Assembly (NCBI GenBank): GCA_028829895.1
Contig: CM054180.1
Location: 119,582,473 to 119,646,472, forward strand
Reading direction: 5' to 3'
Length of the DNA stretch: 64,000 bases
From: Sinotaia quadrata
Lineage: Eukaryota > Mollusca > Gastropoda > Architaenioglossa > Viviparidae
A program made the translations under genes and the position numbers. Each line of letters opens with the position of its first letter. Within the stretch, counting starts at the first letter, position 1. Shown piece by piece: positions 1 to 11,335 of the stretch. The notes under the pieces were generated by a model, which had not been told where the DNA came from, searched no databases, and saw only the letters and a list, made by a program, of their open reading frames with translations.

Positions 1-3000
1 TACAGTCGTTTATCGTAAGCACTGACCTTACAACAAACAAGTTAGTGATACCACTTGTGACGTCATGGAGATGGCAAAAACTACACAACACAATTATATC
101 ATCAGAAGCGTTCTAAGGGATTTTGAACTTGCCATCCTAACATCCATTTCAGGATCAGTGTAGAGTTATACACGTGTTGTCAAATGAAGAAACTTGAGTA
201 AATTAGCGTGCCTATACCGTACTATGAATAAAATTTATTCTCTAGATTTTACAAAGTAGAGACCATGTACAACTGGTAAAAAATTTCGTGGAAATCAAAA
301 ATTTGAAGTTGTAAAAGTTCCCTTTTCGCTTGATTTAACGTGGAATGACCCAAAATAAAAATATTATAAAAACCTCTTAGATCCATAATGTTCTCCCTTT
401 AAAACTAATAGGAAAACAACGCATAAAAGAAACATTCTAATATTACTGAAATTCAGGAGGTAAACGGTGGAACACAAAATCGGTGTACAGGGATGCAGGT
501 AAACAAAACAAAAAAAGACGGTCAATAGCTCCTTGACAACCAACCATTGACTGATAAAGAAACTTTGACACGTCTTTAGATATGATTTTTAACGTGAGAA
601 TATTAACATGAAATTATTTAATATAACCTTTGAAAAGATTAATTAATTATATAAATTAATATGTAATTTTGACGTAGAACTGGTTTTTAAACTAATATTT
701 TGTATGCAAGTTTAAGCCTGATCGATTTTTCTGTTCTCGTGTAAAGACGGTTAAACGTATTGTAATTCGTCCGATACACTAATTTCAAGCGAAAGAAATT
801 TCAGTAACAAATGCGTCAATAGCACGTACATCACTAATAGCGGAGCTCATTATTTAATTATTCCAAACTAATCTAAATGAAACAAAGAAAAGAAGATAAC
901 TACTTACAGACGGGAAAGTATGATTCTTCTGTTGAATTCTCAATAAAACTTGTATGAACACGATGACGCGAAATAATTTATTGGTCTGTGTTTTAGACCG
1001 TGAATGCACCAAGACCGACCGGCCCTATAGCAAAGTGCGTTCAGTAGCGAGAGCGCACTCAAGCATGTTGACGTTTACACTCATAATGACCATCTAACTT
1101 GTAGAGTTTCGAGTGCTACAAAAGAACGGTCAGGGAAGGCGTAATTAAAATAGCGTCAAGTTTAGAAACGAGGGTGAACATAACTCATACGGGAGTATTT
1201 TATTGTAAAGAAATAAAGATTGCAATGTGTCACTAAGTAAAGATATATAAATACACTAAGTAACTATTTAGTGGAAATAGATAATAGACACAAGTACGTA
1301 GGAGTCATCTTTACAAAAGAGGGATAGATGGATGGATGGATGCAGAGAGAGAGAGAGAGCGAGAGCTCATATTAATGACGAAAGATAACTACTTACAGGC
1401 GGTAAACAACGACTCCTCTGTTTTATTCTAAATGAAACATGCATGAACACGCTGATGCAAAATAATTTATTTGTCTTGTATTTCAGACCGGTTTTGAACA
1501 GCGATCGACCGGGCCTTTATCACAGCGTGTTCTGTATCAGGAGCGCACTCAAGCGAGTTGTCGTTTGCCATCATGATCAATAATTTGTAATGCTTCGAGT
1601 GCTACAAGAACGGTCACGGGAAGGGTAATCAAAACAGCGTCTAATTTGGAAACCGAGGGTGAACATATCGCTGTGATTTATTGCCATTCAAAGAAAACTA
1701 GCATTCAACACTTTCTTGGTGACCAATTAAAGTTAGCCCCAAATATAAGAAAGTGAAAATAACGCTTTCAAGTTATCGCACGATTCAAAGTTTAATAGTA
1801 AGTCCTTAATCAAATTATGAAACTTAAACAATGTATAAATTAACTTAATTTATTCTTTTTCACTCTAATCTTAAAATTAATAAATTTAACTCCAACTCAA
1901 AAGCAAATAACCGAGCACATTATATAGAAAAACATACAGTCGTTTATCGTCAGCACTGACCTTACAACAAACAAGTTAGTGATACCACTTGTGACGTCAT
2001 GGAGTATTCAAAAACTACACAACACAATTAATTCATCTGAAGCGTTCTAAGGGATTTTGAACTTGCCATCCTAACATCCATTTCAGTTACAGTGTAGAGC
2101 TATACACGTGTTGTCAAATGAAGAAACTTGAGTAAATTAGTGTGCCTATAACGTACTATGAATAAAATTAATTCTCTAGATTTTACAAAGTATAGACCAT
2201 GTACAACTGGTGAAAATTTCGTGGAAATAAAAAAAAATCAAGTTGTAAAAGTTCACTTTTCGGTTAATTTAACGTGGAATGACCCAAAATAAAAATATTG
2301 TAAAAACCTCTTAGATCCATAATTTTCTCCCTTTAAAACTAATAGGAAAACAACGCATAAAAGAAACATTCTAATATTACTGAAATTCACGAGGAAAACG
2401 GTGGAACACAAAATCGGTGTACAGTCATGCAGGTAAACAAAACAAAAAAAGACGGTCAATAGCTCCTTGACAACCCACCATTGACTGAAAAAGAAAATGA
2501 AACTTTGACACGCCTTTAGATATGATTTTTAACGTGAGAATATTAACATGAAATAATAATATATAACTTTTGAAAAGATTAATTAATTATATAAATTAAT
2601 ATCTAATTTTGACGTACTACTGGATTTTAAACTAATATTTTGTATGAAAGTTTAGGCCTGATCGATTTTTCTGTTCTCGTCCCATACACTAATTTCAAGC
2701 GAAAGAAATTTCAGTAACGAATGCGTAAACAGCACATGCATCACTAATAGCGGAGCTCATTATTTAATTACTCCCAAACTAATATAAATGAAACGAAAAA
2801 CAGACGGTAAAGTACGATTCTTCTGTTGAATTCTCAATAAAACATGTATGAACACGCTGCCGCGAAATAGCTTATTCGTTGAGCTATTTAAGACCGTGTA
2901 TGCACAGTGATCGATCGGCACTTTAGCACAGTGCGTTCAGTAGCGAGAGCGCACGCAAGCATGTTGTCGTTTACACTCATAATGACAACCTAACTTGTAG

Positions 3001-3920
3001 AGTTTCGAGTGCTACAAGAACGGTCAGGGAAGGCGTAATCAAAATAGCGTCAAATTTGGAAACCTAGTTTTTACATAGCGCTGTGATTTAATGTCATTCA
3101 AAGAAAACTAGCTTTTAACACTTTCACTGTGACCGATTAAAATTTGCTCCAAATATAAGAGAATGAAAATAAACACTTTCAAGTTATCGCACGATTCAAA
3201 GATTAATATTAAGTCCTTAATCAAATTATGAAACTTAAACAATGTATCGATTGTTTATTTATTCTTTTTTAGTCTAATCTTAAAATTAATAAATTTAAAT
3301 CTAACTCAAAACCAAGTAACCGAGCACATTATATAGAAAAACATACAGTCATTTAATTTTTTGCAACAATAAGAGATTAACAGTAAGTTCTTAATAAAAT
3401 TAATAAAATTATAAACTTAAGCAATGTTTCTAGTGAATTAATTTATTGACTATAATCTTAAAGTTAATAGATTTATGTCAACCCCAAACCATGTAACCGA
3501 GCACCAGTGTTCGGAAACAATACAGCCCAAAAATTAGTCGTCAGAAATTACCGTACAGTAAACAAGTCAGTTCTACCGCTAGAGACGTCATGGAATGGGC
3601 AAAAACTACACAACGCAATTAATTCATAAGAAGCGCTATGAGGAATTTTGACCTTGGCTATCCTAACATCCGTTTCAAGTACACAGCAGCGCTATACACG
3701 TGTTATCAAAGAAATAAACTATGGTAACTATGTAAAACACTGTGTTCAGTATTCGAGTATTGTGGGTTTGTGAAACAAAACACATTTCTTTTTTATAGAC
3801 TACAACGTGAATACACGGAAGAAAGCAAAATCGTTTTCTCAAAACTAAGCCCACGTAAAAAGAAACACTTCATCACAACTCATACAGGAGTATTTTATTG
3901 TAAAGAAATAAAGACTACAA
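1..3920. repeat. REP1 dispersed repeat, tandem cluster of two to three units
   Basis: The opening of the window recurs from base 1935 with few changes (both begin tacagtcgtttatcg) and runs in the same order until about 3340. A third, shorter unit covers about 3360-3810. Internal blocks also repeat, for example the gaccg...agcgcactcaagc block near 998, 1487 and 2890. The same sequence family returns at 37.97-40.27 kb and 50.49-51.88 kb. No coding capacity is seen. A ggat and (ga)n microsatellite lies at about 1327-1365 inside the first unit. The element class is not recognised; tandem internal units in a dispersed element resemble non-autonomous Helitron or MITE-like repeats of bivalves, but that is only an analogy. 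Confidence 0.8.
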
Positions 3921-4216
3921 TTTGTCACTAAGTAAAGGTGTATTTTCATTCAGTTGATACAATGCCCACTCATAATAAGCCATTAGTACATAAATACACT
4001 CAGTAAATACCTAATTTACATTCAATAAATAAAGTGGTAACACATAAGCCAGTAGTACATAAATACACTAAGTAAAGGCCTAATGTACATTTAGTTAATA
4101 CATTAATACAGTGGTATCACATAAGAAATCAATACACTAAGTAAAGGTCTAATTTACATTCAATTAATACTTTGGTAACACATAAGCCATTAGTACATAA
4201 ATGCACTAAGGATGTG
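3905..4216. repeat. Minisatellite, about 70-bp unit, four to five copies
   Basis: Diverged copies of a roughly 70-bp unit follow one another, each containing 'cataagccattagtacat' or a close variant and then 'aatacactaagtaaaggc'. Unit starts are near 3978, 4047, 4119 and 4184. A related sequence at 1177-1265 lies inside REP1, so the array probably grew from the REP1 edge. Confidence 0.75.
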
Positions 4217-4667
4217 GTCGTTCTCGAAAGTGGCCCATCATTTATTCCTGATTACAGTCATTACAAATAAGAAGACAGCTAAACGTGACGTAAATAATAA
4301 TGATGATATATAATAATGAATAGAACGCGTTAATGAGCAGCAATGTGTCATTAATATATAGTACTATAAAAATAAATTAAAGAGAAGATAACGTTACATT
4401 ATGAATATTATGTAATTGTGTTTTTGTTTATTGTGCACTATGGAATAATAAGAGAAATAGTCAATAACAAATGATATTTAAGTGGTGCAATGAGAGGAAA
4501 TATCCTAAAGTTGCACTATCTAAACATGTATTAGTTTGTACTAGGAATACAATTCTTTCTCTAGATATTACACAGTACATGCACAAGTGACAAACAATGT
4601 TGAAATATACATGAATACTAAAAGAAAATCATTTAATTTAATGTTTTTACAATGAAATCTTTATTAC
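4217..4667. other. AT-rich stretch with no recognised feature
   Basis: No open frame, RNA gene or repeat was recognised here apart from short AT-rich runs. Confidence 0.5.
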
Positions 4668-5830
4668 TCTATGTCACCAACACCACCTGTTTAATGGTTA
4701 TTATTATTATTACTTAATTAATCATCCATAACTATTTACAAGTGATGAGTATCTTAATTTATGTTATTAATACACCACTCGTCTCTCTCACTTGGTGGAT
4801 ATGCGGGCGTTGTAAACGTTTTCTTTCTTCGACAAAATTAAAGACAAACATTTAATGTCACACAATATTTCCTTAGATGGAAAACGTTTTAATAAATGAG
4901 AAGATAAATGCGTTTTAATCAATATTTAGCGAGCCCCCATCCACCCACTTTCTTCCCCAACATAAGGTTATCAATATGTGTAAGAATGTCAATAAAATTA
5001 TTAAATCAACAATCAATTATACATATAAAAAGTACAATATAAAAGATTACTTGACATCAATATTCCATGAAACCACATTCGAATAATTTTAATATCTATA
5101 TTGTCTTATATCTTAAAACACTAGTGAAGAATTTAGTGTCAATACAAATCAACGGACATTTCTTGTCAGAGAACAGAAATGGAGTTATCAGTGATAAGCA
5201 ATAATAGTTTGCACATAATCTGATTTAGGTGTTGTCTCAATAGTCTTTTGCAAAGCCACAAGTTCAGTTAGTACTGCTAATTCCTGTGATTCCCTCCTCA
5301 CATTGTAGAAAGCTGATTTGCTGGTATTCTTTTGAGGCTTCGCCGTATTAGCTCTCTCAAGCAAAACAACAATTGTAGCAATTTCCAGTAACTTCACTGT
5401 ACCAGACATTGCTCGATGCCACCATACATCAATGTAGTGCAGAGTATTCCTTACACTTACATACTGCAGTAGGTACATCAGGTATCTATCATGGTTGTAG
5501 CAGTTTATAATTAAAAAAAATCATGAGATTCTGTTAAAACAAGGAAAGGCTGCTTTTTCCTTGAAAAATTTAATCAGGGAACAAATATTAAGTTTCCAGT
5601 TTATTCATTGTTAACTCCATTCTTTTTTTAAAATTCTTACAGTTTCCTCCAACAGCATTTATTAGCCTGATACACTCATACAGCATAATAAATACAGCAC
5701 AATAGATTTTATGCGCTGGTTCACTAGAAACAATGTCAAGTGTTTAGCATACCACATATAAGCATCATAGTTCACAATTTGTAGAAATAATAGTCTACAC
5801 AGAATATTACTTCTAGGAGGTCAAGTTGTA
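4668..5830 (+). mobile_element. REP2 long-inverted-repeat transposon, left half
   Basis: This region matches the left half of the better preserved copy at 45.86-47.69 kb. Shared landmarks in order are the cttagttaat-like end with an (att)n run, 'acaagtgatgag', the 'caccactcgtctctct' block, 'atatttagcgagccccc', 'gagaacagaaatggagtta', and 'catacagcataataaata'. The matching inverted right arm was not found, so this is probably a half element. An open frame on the minus strand at 5188-5478 is not kept in the other copies and is not treated as a gene. Confidence 0.65.
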
Positions 5831-6664
5831 ATAATTTGCCAGATATTTAGTCAGGCTGACCATTTGACTGCCTCTGTTCATGCCAAGAATAGAGTCTCAG
5901 AGCTGAGAACAGCCACTGACAGAGCAGAATTGCCTAGAACCTTCTCCCAGGGTGCCACTGGTTTTGAAGTATTTTATGCCAAAAAAGATCAGTCTTGTGG
6001 ATCTTATATTTTAAATCAAGTATAAGTAGTTGTGATTATAATTATGCCATTTTGTATTTAGTATATTCATTAAGAAATATATATTATCTGTGCTCAATAA
6101 TTCGTCTTTTGGTATTTTTCATCTTTATTCATTTGTTATCTTTCTCTCCCTATTTTCCCATGTATGTGTGACGTATGTTGCTGTGCTCAACAACATCCTA
6201 CGCTTCACTTGGTACTTAAGGAATGTCACTAGATATGTTGGTAGAATCGACATTTTGTCTATCACAAACGCCATCAGCAATCTGCTTGCATTCCTTCTGC
6301 CGTCTTGTGTCTCTGTGAGTCATGATACTCCAGGCCACGGCCGACATGGTCCTCTTAACAGAGCACAGACAGATACAAAGCTCACAGTGCTCCATATGCC
6401 TGACTGACCCGGGCCGCGAGAAACGCCATGCCACCAGTCTATCGTCATCACAGCCTGGCGATTCCAAGAAGGAAAATATGCGTAAACTCTTATCTTTATC
6501 ATGCAAAGTGAACCTGTCTAACTTTTTAACACTTAAGATGCCTGACGTCACTGCGATTTAATATATTAATTATTTCACGTCATCATTACTTTTTCCTATA
6601 AGTTATTTTATATCATCCTAAGCTCTTGAGTATTTGTGTTTTATTTCCCTTTGTCATCGTGTGA
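5831..6664. other. Stretch with no recognised gene
   Basis: Several overlapping short frames on both strands between 6090 and 6561 show no recognisable domain, no splice pattern and no repeated copy. I see no gene here. Confidence 0.45.
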
Positions 6665-6787
6665 CGTCAACGTCACTTAGTTAATGAATATTATTATTAT
6701 TAATTAATTCATCATCATAACTAATTACAAGTGATGAGAATCTTAATTTATTTTATTAATGTTCCTCCTGCAGACACCACTCGTCTT
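6665..6787 (+). mobile_element. REP2 left-end fragment
   Basis: From 'gtcacttagttaatgaat' through 'acaagtgatgagaatctt' to 'caccactcgtct' this matches the first 120 bases of the other REP2 copies. It stops where the LINE target-site repeat begins. Confidence 0.6.
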
Positions 6788-6800
6788 ACGCCACAGGTGT
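6788..6800. repeat. Target-site duplication, left copy
   Basis: The 13-mer acgccacaggtgt here is repeated exactly at 10079-10091. The two copies bracket the inverted LINE, as expected for a duplication made at insertion. Confidence 0.7.
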
Positions 6801-6801
6801 T

Positions 6802-7085
6802 TGTTAGTGCTATTGTTAGGTGAGAATGTGAATTTATTTTCTAAACTGATGTAGTTTAGCATGCGTTCGATTAAGCAGGCTAGTCGCCCACTGTGTTGGG
6901 TTTCCTTTTTTGTGGCTCCAATTTGGAATGTGTTGTATTGTTGTAATTTTATTTGTTTGTTGTCTGGTGTTCAGGTCTCTTGTAGACATATTATGTCTGG
7001 TTTGTGTTCTTTTATTATGCAGTGTAAGAGTGGTATTTTGTTACTTATGCTGTTGCAGTTCCATGATATTATTTTTGTTTGTTGT
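6802..7085 (-). pseudogene. LINE ORF2 start: APE endonuclease N-terminus
   Basis: Read on the minus strand from about 7085, one frame gives IISWNCNSISNK, then HKPDIICLQET about 20 residues later, then a GGxA-like stretch (SGRLACLIE). These are the first conserved blocks of APE-type endonucleases of LINEs, including the metal-binding Asn and Glu. A TGA interrupts the frame directly after LQET. The frame stays LINE-like to the left target-site repeat and is cut there, so the catalytic His and Asp blocks are absent. Confidence 0.8.
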
Positions 7086-7654
7086 TTGGGGTGTTAGGCT
7101 TTCTTTTGTGTTTGTGGCCATTGCGATGGTAGTGTTTGGCATTTGTCTTTCGATGTGTGTTTGTATGTGAGGGCAAAATCTGAAATCTGTAATTATGATT
7201 TCCAGTGATTTGCTCTATTGGGGATCTGTATCTGAAGGCCAGTCCGGGTAGTATAGTTCGCCTGTGGGGTGGGGTGGGTAGTTGGAGTAGTGAAGAGCAT
7301 GTTTGTGTTTTTCTGAGAGTGGTTGGATTGCCTGTGGGGATGGGGTGGGGTGGGTGTGGGTGATTATTTTGCTTTTGGTTGTTGCTTTCGTTGGGGAGTG
7401 GCTGCGTCTTCTGTGTTTGGTTGGGGTTTTTTGGTTGGAGGATGGGTGGTTGTCTGTCGTTGTTGGTGTTGTTTCTTGTGTTGGGGCTGTGTCTCCTAGG
7501 CGGGGTGGGGAGTAGTGTGATGCGTGTGTTTTGTTTGATATGTTGATTTTCCTGGTGGTTCTGTGTTTGTTTTGGTGTTTTTATGTCTTTCTCTGGTTGT
7601 GTTGTGTGGAGTGTGGGATGAAGTGGGAGGCTAGTGAGTTGAGTTCTATTATTT

Positions 7655-7966
7655 TTATTGTTTTTTTCTAACGTTGGGGGGGGGGTAATTTTCAGCGACT
7701 AAGCTTATGTTGTGGGATGGGGGTGGTTCCTCGTCGGTCCGGTCGTCTTTGATGGGTGGGGAGGTCTGTTTGGATTCGTCTGAGTTGCTGTGTGGGGGTG
7801 CGGATTTCATAGTGTTTTCTTTGTCTTTTGCTGTTGTCAATTTGTGGTTGGTTTTCGGTATGGGTGGCTGCATGCTTTCGTCATTTCTTTCTTTGTGGGG
7901 TGGGGTTTCTTGTTTGTTCTTGTCCGTAGTGTCCACGGGGAGGTGTAGGATGTGGGGGGGGGACAT
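7655..7966 (-). pseudogene. LINE ORF1-like proline/lysine-rich fragment
   Basis: An ATG-started frame of 103 codons rich in Pro, Lys, Thr, Ser and Asn lies upstream of the endonuclease on the same (minus) strand, where a LINE ORF1 would sit. No zinc knuckle or RRM could be recognised. The strand from about 8185 to 7200 has the same AC-rich bias as the rest of the element. The assignment rests on position and composition only. Confidence 0.45.
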
Positions 7967-8258
7967 TTTTTGGTTGATCTGGTGATCTGGGGGTCTGTAG
8001 GGGTTGTGTGTGCAGGTTTGGATGAAGATATGTCCTGGATGTTTTATTCCAAATGTATGTGAGTGAGTTTTGTTTTTTGTGTTGTGGTTTTTTCTGGCAG
8101 GGGTGAGCGTGAGGGTGGGTGTTAGCGTGCGTGGTGATTCCCTATTGCTGAGGGGAATGGGATGGGTGTATTGGTCTGTTTCCAGGGGGGGGGGAACTAA
8201 CTGGTACTAACCCAAGTCAACAAAACAATAAACATCTAAAAATCAACAAAGGTAAAGA

Positions 8259-8739
8259 ATGGGGGAGGGAGGAGACACACAAACCTTATTAACATTCACC
8301 AGGGCTCTAATGTACTCAATAATAGATTATGGTAGTGCAACCTACACAGCCACAAACAACCCCCAAATCAAAGCCTTACAAACAATACAATACAAAGCAC
8401 ACACGCACTACCAAACACAAGAAATGAAGAATTATACTACCAATCAGGGCCTCTGACATTAAACGAAAGGAGAGACAAACAACTTTAGAAGCAATGGGCC
8501 ACTAGAATACACATGGGACCAACCTCCCCACAAACATACACCTACTGAACAAAACATGGGACAAAAAGGGATATAAAAGTGCAATAATCAAGAAAAAGTA
8601 AGCCAAATAAGTGGACAAAAAACAGACTACCCCCATATCAACTAACCAAGATGCTGCTAAAAGAACACAATCTAAACTCACTCAAAACTGAAGACCCAAA
8701 CACAGAACCACATCCCTCCAGGACAATCACACACACATA

Positions 8740-8817
<78 letters not shown>

Positions 8818-9715
8818 CACACACACACCAAGGACAGACCTAACACTACTCAAACAACTTAAGAAATACAGTAATCCAACTGTAGCCAAACAAAAAGCAC
8901 TTGAACATTTAAACAAAAACTACTCCAACCACTACCACATGTATACAGATGGCTCCAAATACGAAAAAGGAACAGGAGCAGCAGCCCACACACCCACCAG
9001 CACGCACACATACAAACTGACTCAAAAACACTCACTCCTAACAGCAGAACTCATAGCAATCAAACAAGCACTTATATTTTACAAAAAACTATACATTCAC
9101 ACAGACAAGCCTACTCATACTAACAGACTCGATTTCATCACTACAAAAACTTAGCAAACCCCTTCCAATCAACAAGATCACAAATCAGAAACCAAATAAC
9201 AAAACAAATAACTACGCTAGTGAAAAAAGAATTACAAACAACACTACTATGGATTCCCAGCAAAACCAACATTATTTGGAATGAAACAGCAGACAAGTGA
9301 GCTAAAATGGAAGCAAACAAGGAAAACCACTAAAAACACCAATACACACAACGGAGATACATTCAGAAATCAAAAGCACATATAAAAGAAAGACCCCCAC
9401 CCCAACTATCAAATATAACCCATAACAGAGCAATATACAGACTAAGATACAACTCTGCACGATACACAAACAAATCAAACCATGAGACAAAATCATGCAC
9501 TTTTTGTAGAATAGACAACACAATAGAACACTTTTTACTACAATGCAATCAATACACAGAGGAAAGGAAAATCATCAGAGAAACAACATACCTACTAAAT
9601 CTACCATTCACCACCGAAACACTACTATATCCCAAAGAACATAATCAAAACCACATACACCTAGACCTTATCACATATCTCATTGAGACAAACACAGTAC
9701 ACCTACTTTAAATCA
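8259..9715 (+). pseudogene. LINE ORF2 3' part: RT end, RNase H, Cys-rich tail
   Basis: Frame pieces in order: 8259-8456 carries ALMYSIIDYGSATY and a following ALQTIQ, the thumb-side end of LINE reverse transcriptases. About 8420-8500 reads SGPLTLNERRDKQL in a shifted frame. 8930-9100 holds RNase H, with YTDGSK (first catalytic Asp) and LLTAELIAIKQAL (catalytic Glu). After a frameshift, ILTDSISSLQKL at about 9115-9150 supplies the next Asp. About 9497-9560 reads CTFCRIDNTIEHFLLQC, the C-x2-C ... H-x4-C motif common at the end of LINE ORF2. Several stops, frameshifts and an expanded (CA)n tract show that it is not functional. Confidence 0.8.
8730..8828. repeat. (CA)n microsatellite inside the LINE
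   Basis: About 100 bases of CA dinucleotides with a few AAAC interruptions lie between the RT end and the RNase H domain. They are read as a Thr-His run in the coding frame. Confidence 0.9.
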
Positions 9716-10078
9716 TAAGCACGCGCGCGCGCACACACACACACAATTTCTCAACCAACGCACAATAAACAGGAACTCAGCCCACCCCAAATCAAACCCA
9801 TCAAAAAGGCAAAGGCATAGACTTATATAAAAAAAAATTAAAAATTTAATATATTTTTAAAAAAGCACAGAGGAAGAGGATCGGTAACAGTCGACACAAA
9901 GACGTACGCGAAACAAAACACCCAACACCAGCCGAACTCACCTCCAATCACCCTCCCTGAATACAAGAAAAGGGGGGAAGGCTCCACAGGAACAAAACAA
10001 AAACCGAGAACATTTTAAAGATGAAAAGTTTTCCTGCAATTCCTGTGGAGCGAAGAAGTTAACGGAAGCAAATTACGA

Positions 10079-10091
10079 ACGCCACAGGTGT
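10079..10091. repeat. Target-site duplication, right copy
   Basis: The 13-mer acgccacaggtgt is an exact match to 6788-6800 and marks the 3' edge of the LINE insertion. Confidence 0.7.
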
Positions 10092-11040
10092 CTAAAAACA
10101 AATATAGCACAATGAATGAACTACAATTTTTGTACGAAACTTATCTTTGACAAGATGTGCATACTGGTCTTTGACAACTTTGAGCAACCGTTAGTCAAAC
10201 TTTCACAAAATCCATTTCACTGTGGAACATTTTGAACATATTAGAGAAAGTAGTGCTTCTCTGCCTTGTCGTTATGTTTATAATTCACTTCAGAATTAAA
10301 TTATACCATAGGTGTAGGCTACAGCGATGTTTACTTTTGTTTAATATGTTTATGTATTTAACTGCGATTATGCATAATGTAAATTACAGATGTTTGATAA
10401 GTCCGAAGTTTAAAAAAAAATATTTTCAAGTGTTACTGTGTTCTTGAATACGGCCAGTGCGGGCACAGCTTCATATCAGCGAGTCTAACAGGTTTGACGT
10501 CCTACTTTTCAACGCAGGCAGTGTCAGTTACACCACATATTAGCAATACGCACATTGCATACACGCAGGCAGAAATGTGATACGACACATATACAAGCAG
10601 GCAGTAGTGTGATACCACACACAAGGCCCCATTCACTGCATTCCGGGAGGTCTCACAATGACGACACACAAACCACGACAATAATAGAAAACAAAGAACA
10701 GCAAGCATACGAACTGCATGCATCGATCGTACGCAGCCAGCACGAAAACAAAAGGACAAACAAGATTACACAGACAGAAGAAGATATACAGACCGCCACA
10801 ATAGAGAAGTGAATAAAAAAATAAGAAAACCCAATCAGACAGATACAGATATTTTCCTCCGTCCTTTCAAAATTTAATACTATTTGTATTTTTTTTGTCC
10901 TTTAATTATTTTAAATTATATTTTATAGATTTTTTAATACAAGAAGAACGCAGATGTCTCGTGGTCATCACCGAAGATGATGAATATAACGATTTACGCT
11001 TTTGAATATAACGACTTATTTTTTTTTATTATTCGTCGGT
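10092..11040. other. Non-coding stretch, possible old repeat
   Basis: No gene recognised. Between about 10515 and 10620 the phrase gcaggcag occurs three times with similar following sequence, suggesting a decayed tandem repeat. The rest is AT-rich. Confidence 0.4.
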
Positions 11041-11335
11041 ACCGACCGGTAAGCAACGAAATCCGACTGAGTGGCACTTAGAAGAACCGGATTTTGCACA
11101 CGCACTACGTCACATCAACCAACTGCACTACAGAATAAATGGAATTTTTTTTTTAAAGAATTCGACTGGACGACGGACTTCAACAACGACAGCCTCCTTC
11201 CGCCCACCCTCGCCCCCCGAATCAAGCGAAGAGAGCGAAACCTGTCCGAGCACCACCTAAGGAAAGAACGTTTTAAGACGAAAACCTTCACGCATGCTCT
11301 GGTAGGAGAGAAGTAAACGGAACAACAACAGCAGT
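11041..11335 (+). mobile_element. Possible LINE 3' tail or LINE-tailed SINE
   Basis: The end of this segment (cgttttaagacgaaaac ... gagaagtaaacggaac) resembles the last 60 bases of the LINE at about 10010-10070 (cattttaaagatgaaaag ... agaagttaacggaag). The preceding C-rich block (cccaccctcgccccccgaat) resembles 9947-9962 of the LINE. An open frame at 11071-11316 has no recognisable domain. A second LINE 3' fragment, or a SINE that borrowed the tail, would explain this. Confidence 0.35.

Larger units (their letters stand above)
6801..10078 (+). mobile_element. Non-LTR retrotransposon (LINE) with inverted 5' part
   Basis: The left part (6801 to about 8190) reads as LINE only on the minus strand: an ORF1-like region, then the start of an APE-type endonuclease that runs to the left edge. 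The right part (about 8195 to 10078) reads on the plus strand: the end of the reverse transcriptase, an RNase H domain, a C-terminal Cys-Cys-His-Cys motif and a 3' untranslated tail. The base bias also flips, GT-rich on the left and AC-rich on the right, with a run of ten G at 8185-8194 near the junction. The middle of ORF2 is missing. This layout, with matching 13-bp flanks, is what twin priming during L1-type integration produces. RNase H suggests the I group of LINEs; the clade is not certain. Stops and frameshifts show that it is dead. Confidence 0.8.

Noticed and set aside
5188..5478. 96-codon minus-strand frame as a gene
   Set aside because: It lies in the REP2 repeat and the matching part of the copy at 46.4-46.7 kb is interrupted by stops, so there is no coding constraint.
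6090..6561. Overlapping frames of 60-111 codons on both strands
   Set aside because: No domain, no repeat copy and no splice support; mutual overlap on both strands suggests chance.
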